From assembly GCA_944387435.1 (NCBI GenBank), contig CALXEW010000011.1:1-55910 (forward strand): a stretch of 55,910 nucleotides of DNA. Direction: 5' to 3'. The stretch is from an uncultured Clostridia bacterium (lineage in GTDB: Bacteria; Bacillota; Clostridia; TANB77; CAG-508). Below, one piece after another: positions 17,894 through 26,615 of the stretch (the first letter of the stretch is position 1; each line of letters starts with the position of its first letter). Under the pieces are notes generated by a model. That model searched no databases, had not been told where the DNA came from, and worked only from the letters and a program-made list of their open reading frames with translations. A program made the translations under genes and the position numbers.

Positions 17894-19114
17894 TTAAGTA
17901 TTTAAATATAAAACTACTCTATAACCTACAAACACACCTGCACCTGCTTGATTACCAACTCTTAAACAAGCCGCTGCATGCAAATCGCTTGAATTAAAAC
18001 CACCTCCCCTATATACTGTATATACATTATTTTCTACTTTTACTGTTTCTGTTGACATTTCAAAAAAATTTCCTGCGAAATCAAATATATTATTTGCTTT
18101 ATTTCTTTCTGTTACTCCTGTTGCAGTTTCTAAATAAACATTTTCATTTTTTACACAATTTCCTTTATTATACATCTGAGCTATTATTGGCGCTCCCAAC
18201 TCTGTTTCTTGTCCATGAATAGCATATAATCCAAAAAAATCAAAAGAAACTGAGTAGTAGCTTCCCCATTCTCTACTATCTGTCACATTATATCCAGAAT
18301 TATATAACCATTGTGTTACAGTATCCCATGCTCTTCCATCTATTAAACTACTTGTTACTGAAGTGCTATTTGCATACATTCCATTTGCTACTTTTTTTGC
18401 ATTTTCTTGGCTTATACAATTCCACACTGGTACTCCGCGCTTGCTTACTGGATTATACGTTGTTACATTCTTTGATGGACTTGTATTCGATGTGTAGTAT
18501 GTATCTCCATCACTACTTGCATAAAAGTCAGCATTCTCTGGTATTCCTGCTTCATATCGTGCCACATAGAATCCTCCATATTTTGCAACACTTTCTTCAT
18601 TTCCTCCATCATCTTCCCAATTAGTATATTTTCTATATCTTTGAGTAATCCAATTGCCATTTTCTGTATCTATTACTGTATCTGTATCATCTATTTCTGA
18701 ATTTTGATAAATATGCTTTTCATATTTTAAGTTTACTCCATCTACTGGTATCCATACAAATTCATTTCCTTTAGAATCTATTATTACTAATCCATTTTCT
18801 ATTATGTTTTCTCCATTTACTTGTGATACTGCAAATCCTGCCGGTATTGGTGCTGTTTGTCCATTTTTATCTTTAAATGTTGTATTTTCCAAATTGGTTG
18901 CTGCTTCTAATGATGTTAATCTTCTTAATTCCTCCTCTTGAGATTCAGCCGTTTCTGTTTTTGCTTTTTGTGCTTGCGAAAGTATCCCATTTTCTCCTGT
19001 TAACATTGCTATTGATACTCCTGCAAGTATCAGTAACACTATAATTGTAATTACAAGTGCAATTAATGTTATTCCTTTTTCCTTTTGTTGCATTATTTTC
19101 TTGTTTTCTTTCAT
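17894..19114 (-). CDS. Prepilin-like surface protein with FGE/C-type-lectin-like domain
   Basis: 406 residues. The N-terminus has a type IV prepilin-like leader: short basic stretch, KGITLIALV, and one long hydrophobic helix (about residues 14-38); the usual Glu5 after the cleavage site is absent. After a helical linker (LSQAQKAKTETAESQEEEL) comes a formylglycine-generating-enzyme/SUMF1-like domain: FVWIPVDG, YGGFYVARYEAG, WDTVTQWLYNSG, IFDFAGNFFEM, YRGGGF and the final GYRVVLYL. This fold is a C-type-lectin variant, often the carrier of hypervariable C-terminal regions. Ribosome site AGGAGG before ATG 19114. Its 5' leader carries a microsatellite ORF and a terminator. Surface display and ligand binding are inferred; no enzymatic role is shown. 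Confidence 0.8.
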   Translation of the reverse strand: MKENKKIMQQKEKGITLIALVITIIVLLILAGVSIAMLTGENGILSQAQKAKTETAESQEEELRRLTSLEAATNLENTTFKDKNGQTAPIPAGFAVSQVNGENIIENGLVIIDSKGNEFVWIPVDGVNLKYEKHIYQNSEIDDTDTVIDTENGNWITQRYRKYTNWEDDGGNEESVAKYGGFYVARYEAGIPENADFYASSDGDTYYTSNTSPSKNVTTYNPVSKRGVPVWNCISQENAKKVANGMYANSTSVTSSLIDGRAWDTVTQWLYNSGYNVTDSREWGSYYSVSFDFFGLYAIHGQETELGAPIIAQMYNKGNCVKNENVYLETATGVTERNKANNIFDFAGNFFEMSTETVKVENNVYTVYRGGGFNSSDLHAAACLRVGNQAGAGVFVGYRVVLYLNT

Positions 19115-19178
19115 TTGTTTTACCTCCTATTTTGTTTATTTATATATTTTTTTAAATTTAATAACTATTTTTAAACGC

Positions 19179-19222
19179 AAAAAAGACAGCAACAAAACCT
19201 ATTTTTAGGTTTTATCACTATC
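19179..19222 (-). terminator. Leader terminator upstream of the prepilin-like gene
   Basis: Minus strand: AAAACCTA / TAGGTTTT with an AAAA loop, extended outward by nine further pairs with G-U wobbles (GATAGTGAT with GTTGCTGTC), then TTTTTT. It stands between the promoter at about 19373-19401 and the start codon at 19114, so it would stop transcription before the gene unless prevented. Confidence 0.7.
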
Positions 19223-19262
19223 TTTTTTATCTGTTTTTCCTATTTTTTTATTTATTAATAAC

Positions 19263-19325
19263 CTACTTGTGTGTGTGTGTGTGTGTGTGTACTCCTGCAA
19301 GGCTTTCAGCTACTATTCTATTCAT
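19263..19325 (-). CDS. Leader ORF with HT repeats
   Basis: Short ORF with ATG 19325 and the ribosome site AAAGGAAAA upstream, reading MNRIVAESLAGVHTHTHTHK then TAG in this sequence (20 residues). The His-Thr run is encoded by an (AC)11 tract. Adding one AC unit shifts the frame so that translation continues for 21 more codons and stops at TAA 19205-19207, inside the left arm of the leader terminator; removing one unit ends it soon after the repeat. It is unlikely to be a functional peptide by itself; a regulatory leader is inferred. Confidence 0.5.
   Translation of the reverse strand: MNRIVAESLAGVHTHTHTHK
19269..19290. repeat. (GT)11/(AC)11 dinucleotide microsatellite
   Basis: Eleven uninterrupted GT units on the plus strand within the leader ORF. 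Tracts of this kind are prone to slipped-strand length change. Confidence 0.95.
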
Positions 19326-19372
19326 CTTCTATTTTCCTTTCTCTTTTGTTTTATCATTTTGCATACATTTAA

Positions 19373-19401
19373 AGTATATACAAAAATGATTTTTTTGTAA
19401 A
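19373..19401 (-). promoter_or_regulatory. Promoter of the leader and prepilin-like gene
   Basis: Minus strand: -35 TTTACA (19396-19401), 17-bp spacer, -10 TATACT (19373-19378). Transcription would start near 19366, about 250 bases before the prepilin-like start codon. Confidence 0.65.
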
Positions 19402-20010
19402 TATATTATTAGAAATTTAAATATTACATTTTTGTTACAATATATTTATAATAATTTAAAAACTTTATCCAATTTAGCTTACAAATAAAGTCACAAGCAT
19501 TCTCACTATTTTCATAAAATCCTTAAATACTTTCATACTACCATAACTTCATTATGCAGTTTGAAATTCTAATTTTTTTAATTCTTCCAATTCTTTCTCT
19601 ATTTTTAGTGGATATAATGTATTGTATTTTTCATAATCTCCTTTTGTAAATCTTTCCACTAGCATTCTCCTTTCATTTTAATTTCTTTTACTCTTAAAAC
19701 CAACTTTCTTGATAAGTAAATAAGTCGATTTTTCTATAGTTTTCTTTGCTTTTCTCTTCTTTTTAGCTTCTTCCTGCTTTTTTCTGTTTCTTATTAAAAT
19801 TTAATGGGAATTTTGGATAGCTTACCCTAGATTTATAAAATTTGAATTAAAGTACATACATAATACTACTTTTTACGCTCGTTATATCAATAGCACTTTT
19901 TAAATTTGTCTAACTTTTCATCTCAAAATTCGACAAAAAGCTCAAAAAAAGTATCAAACTAATACATTTAATATAAGTTTAATACTTTTCGTTATCTCTA
20001 AATTATTTTA
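19402..20010. other. Gene-poor stretch between prepilin leader and fabI
   Basis: Apart from the small ORF at 19552-19665 I see no convincing gene. There is a 20-codon ORF (minus, 19474-19536, MKVFKDFMKIVRMLVTLFVS) without a ribosome site, and AT-rich sequence with no RNA-gene signature. No reverse transcriptase or template-repeat-like copy of the prepilin C-terminus is visible. Confidence 0.6.
19552..19665 (-). CDS. Small ORF, 37 residues, unrecognised
   Basis: MLVERFTKGDYEKYNTLYP then a charged helix ending EELKKLEFQTA. AAAGGAG lies just upstream; spacing fits better with the GTG two codons in (19659) than with ATG 19665. Directly upstream on the same strand is a Lys-rich open stretch without a start codon (about 19668-19790, EEAKKKRKAKKTIEKS...), so this may be the tail of a decayed larger gene rather than a real small gene. 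Confidence 0.35.
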   Translation of the reverse strand: MLVERFTKGDYEKYNTLYPLKIEKELEELKKLEFQTA

Positions 20011-20781
20011 TTACACACCAACTATTGAAAAACCATTATCTACATGGATAATTTCTCCTGTGATAGCACTTGATAAATTACTAAATAAAAATGCTGTTGC
20101 GTCACCTACTTGTGATGGAGTTACATTTTCATGTAATGGAGCTCTTTCTTCTACTACATCTAATATAGAATTGAAATCTTTAATTCCTTTTGCTGATAAT
20201 GTTTTAATTGGTCCTGCTGAAATTCCATTTATTCTCATACCATCTTTTCCTAAATCTTTTGCTAAATATCTAATACTTGCTTCTAATGCTGCTTTCGCAA
20301 CACCCATTACATTATATCCTTCAATTGCTTTTTCAGAACCATAATATGTATAAGCAACAATACTTGCTCCTTCATTTAACATGTCTTTTTCTCTAAGCAT
20401 TCTAACTATTGCAACTAATGAATATGCGCTTACATCATTTGCATGAGCAAATCCATTTCTTGAAGTTAAAATAAAGTCATTTCTTAAATCTTCTGTGTTG
20501 GCATGTGCTATTGCATGTAAAACTCCATCTACTTTACCATGGTTCTTATTTATTTCATCTAAGCATTTTTCAATATTTTCATCAGCACTTACATCTCCTA
20601 GAACATAAGCTTTTGCTCCTGGTAATTCTTCTAGCATTTTATTTACTTTTTCTAAATTTTCTTCTGCACAAGTACAAATAACTTCTGCACCTTGGTCATA
20701 AGCTGATTTAGCAGCTCCCCAGGCTATACTCCATTTGTTTCTTACCCCCATAATTACTACTTTTTTTCCTTTTAAAATCAT
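20011..20781 (-). CDS. fabI: Enoyl-[acyl-carrier-protein] reductase (NADH) FabI
   Basis: 256 residues from ATG 20781 (AAGGAGG upstream; the longer frame from 20829 has no site). Last reductive step of fatty-acid elongation. Short-chain dehydrogenase fold: nucleotide-binding GVRNKWSIAWG near the N-terminus, HAIAHANTEDLRNDF, and the catalytic Tyr-x6-Lys in YNVMGVAK. The C-terminus GEIIHVDNGFSIVGV is typical. It follows accA/accD on the same strand after a gap with a palindromic repeat, so it may be in the same regulon. Confidence 0.96.
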   Translation of the reverse strand: MILKGKKVVIMGVRNKWSIAWGAAKSAYDQGAEVICTCAEENLEKVNKMLEELPGAKAYVLGDVSADENIEKCLDEINKNHGKVDGVLHAIAHANTEDLRNDFILTSRNGFAHANDVSAYSLVAIVRMLREKDMLNEGASIVAYTYYGSEKAIEGYNVMGVAKAALEASIRYLAKDLGKDGMRINGISAGPIKTLSAKGIKDFNSILDVVEERAPLHENVTPSQVGDATAFLFSNLSSAITGEIIHVDNGFSIVGV

Positions 20782-20839
20782 TTTAAAATCCTCCTTGAAA
20801 TTTTTATTTATATAATTTAATTTTAACAAATTTATTAAA

Positions 20840-20925
20840 GATGTGTCCCTTTTGCGAAAAAAAGGTCTAAATAGGGACGTTTCCTTTGCGACTTTTCTTT
20901 CGCATCGGAAACGTCCCTAACGCGA
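20840..20925. repeat. Compound palindromic intergenic repeat
   Basis: Perfect 12-bp arms AGGGACGTTTCC (20873-20884) and GGAAACGTCCCT (20907-20918), with an inner TGCGA/TCGCA pair, preceded by another GTCCC...GGGAC pair starting near 20846. Could act as an accA-fabI intergenic terminator or be a mobile palindromic element. Confidence 0.7.
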
Positions 20926-20927
20926 AA

Positions 20928-21716
20928 TTACATATTTCTAAACTTTTCATATCTTTGTTCTATTAGTTTCTTTTCTGTTAACTCTTCTAATTTCTTTATG
21001 TTTTGAACTAAATATTTTTTTATGTCATTTATTACTGTTTCAAAATCATTTTGTGCACCATTTTCTGGTTCTTTGATTATTTTATCAATTATTCCTAATT
21101 TTTTCAAATCATTTGCTGTTAATTTCATATTTTCTGCTGCTTCTTTTGCTTTACTTGAATCTTTATATAATATACTTGCAAATCCTTCTGGTGAAAGTAT
21201 AGAATATACTGCATTTTCAAGCATTACTACTCTATCTCCAACTCCAATTGCTAATGCTCCTCCACTTGAGCCTTCACCAATTACAATACATATTATAGGA
21301 ACTTTTATTCTTGACATTTCCATTAAGTTTCTTGCTATTGCTTCTCCTTGTCCTCTTTCTTCTGCACCCATTCCTGGATATGCTCCTGGTGTATCAATAA
21401 ATGTTATTATTGGTCTTTTAAATTTTTCTGCTTGTTTCATTAATCTTAATGCTTTTCTATATCCTTCTGGCTCTGGCATACCAAAGTTTCTTTCCATATT
21501 TTCTTTTACGTTTTTTCCTTTTTGTTCTCCAATTACTGTTACTGGTTTTCCTTCTAATGTTGCTATTCCACCAACAATTGATTTATCATCTCCAAAACAT
21601 CTATCTCCGTGAAGCTCAATAAATTCTTCAAATAAAGAATTTATATAATCTAAAGCTTTTGGTCTATCTAGTTCTCTTGCAAGTTGTACTTTATCCCATG
21701 CTGTTATTTTTGACAT
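20928..21716 (-). CDS. accA: Acetyl-CoA carboxylase carboxyltransferase subunit alpha
   Basis: 262 residues. With AccD transfers the carboxyl group from carboxybiotin to acetyl-CoA, giving malonyl-CoA for fatty-acid synthesis. Crotonase-like fold with the glycine-rich [25 protein letters not shown] (about residues 106-130), [16 protein letters not shown] and [15 protein letters not shown] 21716 follows AAGGAGGAAG. It lies 49 bases after accD. The biotin carboxylase (AccC) and carrier (AccB) are not in the window. Confidence 0.95.
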   Translation of the reverse strand: MSKITAWDKVQLARELDRPKALDYINSLFEEFIELHGDRCFGDDKSIVGGIATLEGKPVTVIGEQKGKNVKENMERNFGMPEPEGYRKALRLMKQAEKFKRPIITFIDTPGAYPGMGAEERGQGEAIARNLMEMSRIKVPIICIVIGEGSSGGALAIGVGDRVVMLENAVYSILSPEGFASILYKDSSKAKEAAENMKLTANDLKKLGIIDKIIKEPENGAQNDFETVINDIKKYLVQNIKKLEELTEKKLIEQRYEKFRNM

Positions 21717-21765
21717 ATTTCTTCCTCCTTAGAAATTTTTACTTACTTCTATTTTTCTATCTTTT

Positions 21766-22623
21766 TTACCTTAATTTCTTAATATGTAATCTAATAAGTT
21801 TTGCCAAAGTTTCTTTCATATCTTTTCTTTCTACTATTTTATCTATAAAACCATGTTCTAGTAAAAATTCTGAACGTTGGAATCCATCTGGTAATTTTTG
21901 TTTTATTGTTTGTTCTATAACTCTTGGTCCTGCAAATCCTATTAATGCTTTTGGTTCTGCTAATATAATATCTCCTAGACTTGCAAAGCTTGCTGTTACT
22001 CCCCCTGTTGTCGGATCTGTAAATACTGATATATAAAGAAGTCCTTCTTCATTTAATTTAGCTATTGCTGATGATGTCTTTGCCATTTGCATTAATGATA
22101 CTATTCCTTCTTGCATTCTTGCTCCACCTGATACACAAAACATTATTAGTGGTAACTTTTTCTTTATTGCCGTTTCTATTGCCAAGGTTATTCTTTCTCC
22201 AACAGCTGAGCCCATACTTCCCATAAGGAAGTTTCCATCCATTACTCCTAAGACTGCTTTTTGTCCTTCAATTTCGCATGTTCCACATTTTACTGCTTCT
22301 TCTATTTTAGTCTTTTCCTTTAACATTTCAACTTTTTTTAAGTAGCCTTCAAAATGTAATGGGTCTTTTGTTAATATGTCTCCACCTATTTCTTTAAATG
22401 TTCCTTCATCTGCTATTTGTTTTATTCTTCTTCTTGCTGATAATCTAAAGTGTTTACCACAATTAGGACATACACTTAAATTTTTGTGAAAATCTTCTTT
22501 GTAGATTATTTCTTTACAATTATCACATTTAACCCATTTACCAATCATTCTATCTGATGCACTTTCATTTTTTGTTCTTACTGCTTCTTCTCCATTTAAC
22601 TTTTTTACTTTATCGATTATCAA
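21766..22623 (-). CDS. accD: Acetyl-CoA carboxylase carboxyltransferase subunit beta
   Basis: 285 residues from TTG 22623. I chose TTG because AAGGAGG stands eight bases before it, while the ATG at 22686 has no ribosome site and adds residues absent from the family. N-terminal zinc ribbon CDNCKEIIY...CPNCGKHF, then the crotonase-like domain with [31 protein letters not shown] and [11 protein letters not shown]. Partner of accA downstream in the same operon. Confidence 0.93.
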   Translation of the reverse strand: MIIDKVKKLNGEEAVRTKNESASDRMIGKWVKCDNCKEIIYKEDFHKNLSVCPNCGKHFRLSARRRIKQIADEGTFKEIGGDILTKDPLHFEGYLKKVEMLKEKTKIEEAVKCGTCEIEGQKAVLGVMDGNFLMGSMGSAVGERITLAIETAIKKKLPLIMFCVSGGARMQEGIVSLMQMAKTSSAIAKLNEEGLLYISVFTDPTTGGVTASFASLGDIILAEPKALIGFAGPRVIEQTIKQKLPDGFQRSEFLLEHGFIDKIVERKDMKETLAKLIRLHIKKLR

Positions 22624-22862
22624 GGGTTTAACCTCCTTCACAGCAATATGTTTTTTATATTTGCTATTATATATTTTATTTTGCATTTTTGCAACTAGAA
22701 TAGGCGGTCAATAAAAACATTTCTTATCTTGTTTTTTCGACATTTTTCTTTCTTCTTCTTGACATTTTACATAAAAAGCATATAAAATTCTTATAGAAAA
22801 GTTTTATAAAATAGTTTTTTTATAATATTTTTTCAATATATATTAAATAAAGGGGTATGTAA

Positions 22863-23714
22863 ATGTTTGGGCACAGATCAGATGGAAGAAAAATAAAGAA
22901 TGTTCCTCCATTCTTTAAAATAATTCCAAATATCATGATTACTAGAAATGACTCACAAGTATATTTTAAACAAGATATAGTTTTAAATGGAATGGATGAA
23001 TATATTTCAAAAAAAGCCGAAGAAGGAATTAAGTTATCTTATATGGATATTATTTATGCTACAGTTGTAAGAATTATAGCTGAAAGACCATCTTTAAATA
23101 GATTTGCTATGAACGGCAGACTATATGCAAGAGATGGAATTTACCTTTCTTTAGCAATAAAGAAGAGTTTATCTGATAATGGACAAGAAACAACTTTAAA
23201 AATTAGATATACTGGTAAAGAAAATATTTTTGAAATAAAAGACAAACTAGAAGCTGCAATAAAGCAAAACAAGGATACCGCAACTTCTAACAATACAGAT
23301 AACATGGCTGGAGTATTATCAAAAACTCCTACAATAGTTGTAAAATTTGCTGTAAATCTTTTTAGATTTTTAGATAAACACGGACTTTTACCAAGCGCTA
23401 TAATTAACGCTAGTCCGTTTCACACAAGTGCCTTTCTTACTAATGTAGGTTCCCTTGGAATTGATACAATATACCATCACCTTTACAATTTTGGTACTAC
23501 TAGCATGTTTTTTGCTATGGGAAAAAAGAAAAAAAGTTATATTTATGAAGATGATGAAATAAAAAAAGAAAAATGTATAACTATAGCATTTGTTGGTGAT
23601 GAAAGAATATGTGATGGATATTATTATGCCTCTTCTTTCAGGTCTTTTATAAGATTCCTTAACCACCCTGAACTTTTAGAAGAACATGGTATACCAAAAA
23701 AAGATGTTGATTAA
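22863..23714 (+). CDS. E2-type acyltransferase-like protein without lipoyl domain
   Basis: 283 residues. Resembles the catalytic domain of 2-oxoacid dehydrogenase E2 / chloramphenicol-acetyltransferase fold: SYMDIIYATVVRIIAERPSLNR, a middle segment with FHTSAFLTNVGSLGIDTIYHHLYNFGT, and DERICDGYYYASSFR, which corresponds to the DHRxxDG active-site motif but has Glu where the catalytic His is expected. No lipoyl or E1/E3-binding domain is present and no other 2-oxoacid dehydrogenase genes are nearby. Either it has a different substrate or it is inactive as an acyltransferase. ATG 22863 follows AAAGGGGT. Confidence 0.7.
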   Translation: MFGHRSDGRKIKNVPPFFKIIPNIMITRNDSQVYFKQDIVLNGMDEYISKKAEEGIKLSYMDIIYATVVRIIAERPSLNRFAMNGRLYARDGIYLSLAIKKSLSDNGQETTLKIRYTGKENIFEIKDKLEAAIKQNKDTATSNNTDNMAGVLSKTPTIVVKFAVNLFRFLDKHGLLPSAIINASPFHTSAFLTNVGSLGIDTIYHHLYNFGTTSMFFAMGKKKKSYIYEDDEIKKEKCITIAFVGDERICDGYYYASSFRSFIRFLNHPELLEEHGIPKKDVD

Positions 23715-23748
23715 AAGGTATAGTTTTTAAGCTATACTTTTTATTTTT
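23713..23748 (+). terminator. Terminator after the E2-like gene
   Basis: AAAAGGTATAG / CTATACTTTTT stem of 11 pairs with one G-T and an 8-nt loop, followed by a T-rich run; overlaps the stop codon. Confidence 0.8.
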
Positions 23749-23876
23749 ATCTCTTTTTGTAATATTTTCATTTTTTCTTTAATATATTTTTAAAAAGTTA
23801 CTTTTTTCTCTTGAATTTCTTCTATTTTTAGTATAATATATAAAAGAAAGTTAAGAGATTACATAGGAGGATAAAA

Positions 23877-24758
23877 ATGCCAAGAAGAACAAAAGAACAA
23901 ATTGAATCAGAAAATAAAGAAAAAGAAGCAAAAAAAGTAAAAACTACTTCTAGTAAAAAAAGTACTACAACAAAAAGAACTACTAAAAGTAAAGAAGAAA
24001 ATCCTACGAAAAAAGTAGCAAAAACTACCACAAAAAAGTCAGGAACGTCCACAAGAAAAAAGGCTACTACTTCTTCTACTTCTAAAAGAGCTACTTCAAA
24101 GAAAAAAGCATCAAAAACTAGCTCTACTACTAAAAAATCTACTACTAGAAAAACAACAGCAAGTAAAAAAATAACAATTGAACCAGTAGAATATTATGAT
24201 TTACCATATCGTTATAATCAAACAGTTGTAAAAGTATTAGCACAAACACCTAGTACTCTATTTATTTATTGGGATATTTCTGATGACGATAGAAAAAAAT
24301 ATGAAGAAGAATTTGGTGAAGACTTTTTCCAAAATTCAAAACCTGTTTTGATTGTTTATAATGATACTTTAGGTTACAAATTCGAAGTAGAAATTAACGA
24401 TTTTGCAAACAGTTGGTATTTACATGTTGCTGATAGTAAATGTGATTATAGAATCGAACTTGGTAGACGTCCTATTGTAAAAACAGAAAAACTAAAAAAT
24501 GATTACATATATGTTGCAACATCTAATGAAATGGAAGCACCAAATGATAGAATTTTATTCAATAAAGAACAAAAAATGGTTTATTATAAGAATGTTAAGA
24601 CTGGATCTATTACAGAAAAACCAATAAATACTTTATCATTTATTACAAATATAGGCAAAATTTATGATATTTATGATTTATATAAAGAAATATATCAAAA
24701 TGAAAATGTAGAAGGCATTTATGATTTAAAAAATCCTTCTTCACATCCATCATCATAA
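23877..24758 (+). CDS. DUF4912 protein with Lys/Thr/Ser-rich N-terminus
   Basis: 293 residues. Residues 1-100 are a low-complexity, strongly basic stretch of K, T and S (TTKRTTKSK and similar), likely disordered and able to bind nucleic acid or polyanions. From about 105 follows a DUF4912 domain: LAQTPSTLFIYWDISDDDR, FEVEINDFANSWYLHVAD, YRIELGRR. The next gene is a GH57-type glucan enzyme; in Clostridia DUF4912 proteins often stand beside such genes, which hints at a role in polysaccharide metabolism, but the function is unknown. ATG 23877 follows AGGAGG. Confidence 0.8.
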   Translation: MPRRTKEQIESENKEKEAKKVKTTSSKKSTTTKRTTKSKEENPTKKVAKTTTKKSGTSTRKKATTSSTSKRATSKKKASKTSSTTKKSTTRKTTASKKITIEPVEYYDLPYRYNQTVVKVLAQTPSTLFIYWDISDDDRKKYEEEFGEDFFQNSKPVLIVYNDTLGYKFEVEINDFANSWYLHVADSKCDYRIELGRRPIVKTEKLKNDYIYVATSNEMEAPNDRILFNKEQKMVYYKNVKTGSITEKPINTLSFITNIGKIYDIYDLYKEIYQNENVEGIYDLKNPSSHPSS

Positions 24759-24762
24759 ATAT

Positions 24763-24872
24763 ATGAGACACTGGGAAACGGGTCTTACGTGTCTCATTCT
24801 TTTTTGTTTATACTATAGACAAAAACCGACAAAAAATTTGAGACAAAAAAGGCCTGTCCCTCTTTGTCTCAC
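24763..24872. repeat. Two adjacent GAGAC/GTCTC palindromes
   Basis: ATGAGACAC (24763-24771) pairs with GTGTCTCAT (24789-24797), followed by TTCTTTTTT, which could end DUF4912 transcription. A second pair GAGACAAA (24840-24847) / TTTGTCTC (24863-24870) encloses GGCCTGTCCC. Both cores resemble the element at 20840-20925. Confidence 0.7.
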
Positions 24873-24889
24873 AAAGGAGATTATAAATT

Positions 24890-26476
24890 ATGCAAGAGAA
24901 AAAAGGATATGTAAGTTTTGTTTTACATGCACATCTTCCATTTATCCATCACCCGGAAAGTGATGACTACTTAGAAGAATCTTGGCTTTATGAAGCAATT
25001 TCAGAGACATATATACCATTACTTACAAATTTTCAAAAATTGGTAGACGAAGGTGTTGATTTTAGAATCACAATGTCTATTACTCCTCCTCTACTTTCAA
25101 TGCTTGACAATAAATTATTACAAAGAAAATATATTAAGTATTTGAAAAGACAAATTGAACTGTCATCAAAAGAAATAAAAAGAACAGCTGGTGATGAACG
25201 TTTAAATAAACTTTCTCATTACTATTTTGATAGATATTCTAATGATTTGAGACTTTATAAAGATGTTTATAAATGTAATTTAATAGAAGCTTTTAAGCAT
25301 TTCCAAGATATTGGCAAACTAGAAATAATTACATGTGGTGCAACACATGGTTATTTCCCTATCCTATATGTTAATGAAAAAACTGTTAAAGCTCAAATAG
25401 CTGTTGGAGTTCAAACATATGAGAAGTATTTTGGAAGAAAGCCTCGTGGTATTTGGCTTCCTGAATGTGGTTATGTTCCAGAGGCAGATAAATATTTAAA
25501 AGAATTCGGAATTGAATACATCATAACTGAATCACATGGTATTTTATATGCTGACCCTACTCCTATTTATGGCACTTTTGCTCCTATAGTTTCTCCGGGG
25601 GGAGTTGTTGCATTTGGGCGTGATATAGAATCTTCAAGACAAGTTTGGAGTTCAATCGATGGCTATCCTGGAGATTTTAACTACCGTGAATTTTATCGTG
25701 ATATTGGTTATGATGCTGATTATGATTATATAAAACCTTACATTGCTCATAACGGAGTTAGGGTACACACAGGTATTAAATATTATAGAATTACAGGTAA
25801 AACTGAGTTTAAGGATTATTATAATGTACAATGGGCTAGAGACTCAGCTGAAAAACAAGCTGGACATTTCTTAGATTGTAGGACTTCTCAAATAAATCAT
25901 CTATCTTCATTTATGGACAAACCTCCAATTATTCTTTGCCCTTATGATGCTGAACTTTATGGTCATTGGTGGTATGAAGGCCCATATTGGTTATATATTT
26001 TATTTAAGAAAATCTATTATGATGATTGTAGTTTTAAATTAATTACACCATCTGAATATATTGATAAATATCCAGACATTCAAGTAGCTTCACCATGTCG
26101 CTCTAGTTGGGGTGCTAATGGTTACAGCGAAGTATGGCTTAATCAAACAAATGATTATGTTCATAGACACCTTCATGTTGCGGGTGATAGAATGTGTGAA
26201 CTAGCTAAAACATATCCAAATGCAAAAGGATTAAAGAAAAAAGCATTAAATCAATGTGCAAGAGAGCTTTTACTTGCTCAAAGTAGTGACTGGTTGTTTA
26301 TTATTACAAATGGTACAATGGTCGATTATGCTAAAAAAAGAATAAAAGACCACATTGGACGATTTACTAAATTGTATTATCAAATAAAAGATAATAAAAT
26401 TGATGAAAATTTTTTAAAAGACATTAATAAAAAAGACTGCCTATTTCCTGATATTGACTATAATATTTATAAATAA
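24890..26476 (+). CDS. GH57-type 1,4-alpha-glucan branching enzyme-like protein
   Basis: 528 residues. Glycoside hydrolase family 57 / DUF1957: the N-terminal VLHAHLPFIHHPE with catalytic-barrel histidines, the nucleophile region WLPECGYVPEAD (Glu), the acid region CPYDAELYGHWWYEGPYW (Asp), and a C-terminal helical DUF1957 domain (about residues 430-525, with SSDWLFIITNGT). Such enzymes create alpha-1,6 branches in glycogen-like glucans or are amylase relatives; the exact activity cannot be told apart here. ATG 24890 follows AAAGGAG. Forms a pair with the DUF4912 gene. Confidence 0.87.
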   Translation: MQEKKGYVSFVLHAHLPFIHHPESDDYLEESWLYEAISETYIPLLTNFQKLVDEGVDFRITMSITPPLLSMLDNKLLQRKYIKYLKRQIELSSKEIKRTAGDERLNKLSHYYFDRYSNDLRLYKDVYKCNLIEAFKHFQDIGKLEIITCGATHGYFPILYVNEKTVKAQIAVGVQTYEKYFGRKPRGIWLPECGYVPEADKYLKEFGIEYIITESHGILYADPTPIYGTFAPIVSPGGVVAFGRDIESSRQVWSSIDGYPGDFNYREFYRDIGYDADYDYIKPYIAHNGVRVHTGIKYYRITGKTEFKDYYNVQWARDSAEKQAGHFLDCRTSQINHLSSFMDKPPIILCPYDAELYGHWWYEGPYWLYILFKKIYYDDCSFKLITPSEYIDKYPDIQVASPCRSSWGANGYSEVWLNQTNDYVHRHLHVAGDRMCELAKTYPNAKGLKKKALNQCARELLLAQSSDWLFIITNGTMVDYAKKRIKDHIGRFTKLYYQIKDNKIDENFLKDINKKDCLFPDIDYNIYK

Positions 26477-26615
26477 TTTATTTAAGATGGAGATTTTCTT
26501 CATCTTATTTTTTATTTAATTTCTATACAAGGTACATTTTTTTCTATTAAGCATACTATAATGTATAAGTTTTAACCATTTAGTAGATACTATTTTTTAG
26601 AAAGGAGATTCTTCT

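Noticed and set aside
19474..19536. 20-residue cationic, amphipathic peptide ORF (minus strand) resembling a type I toxin or PSM-like peptide
   Set aside because: No ribosome site, no promoter of its own and no antisense RNA signature; length is within chance for AT-rich sequence.
17894..20010. Complete diversity-generating retroelement
   Set aside because: Only a target-like protein is present; there is no reverse transcriptase, accessory gene or template repeat in the window.
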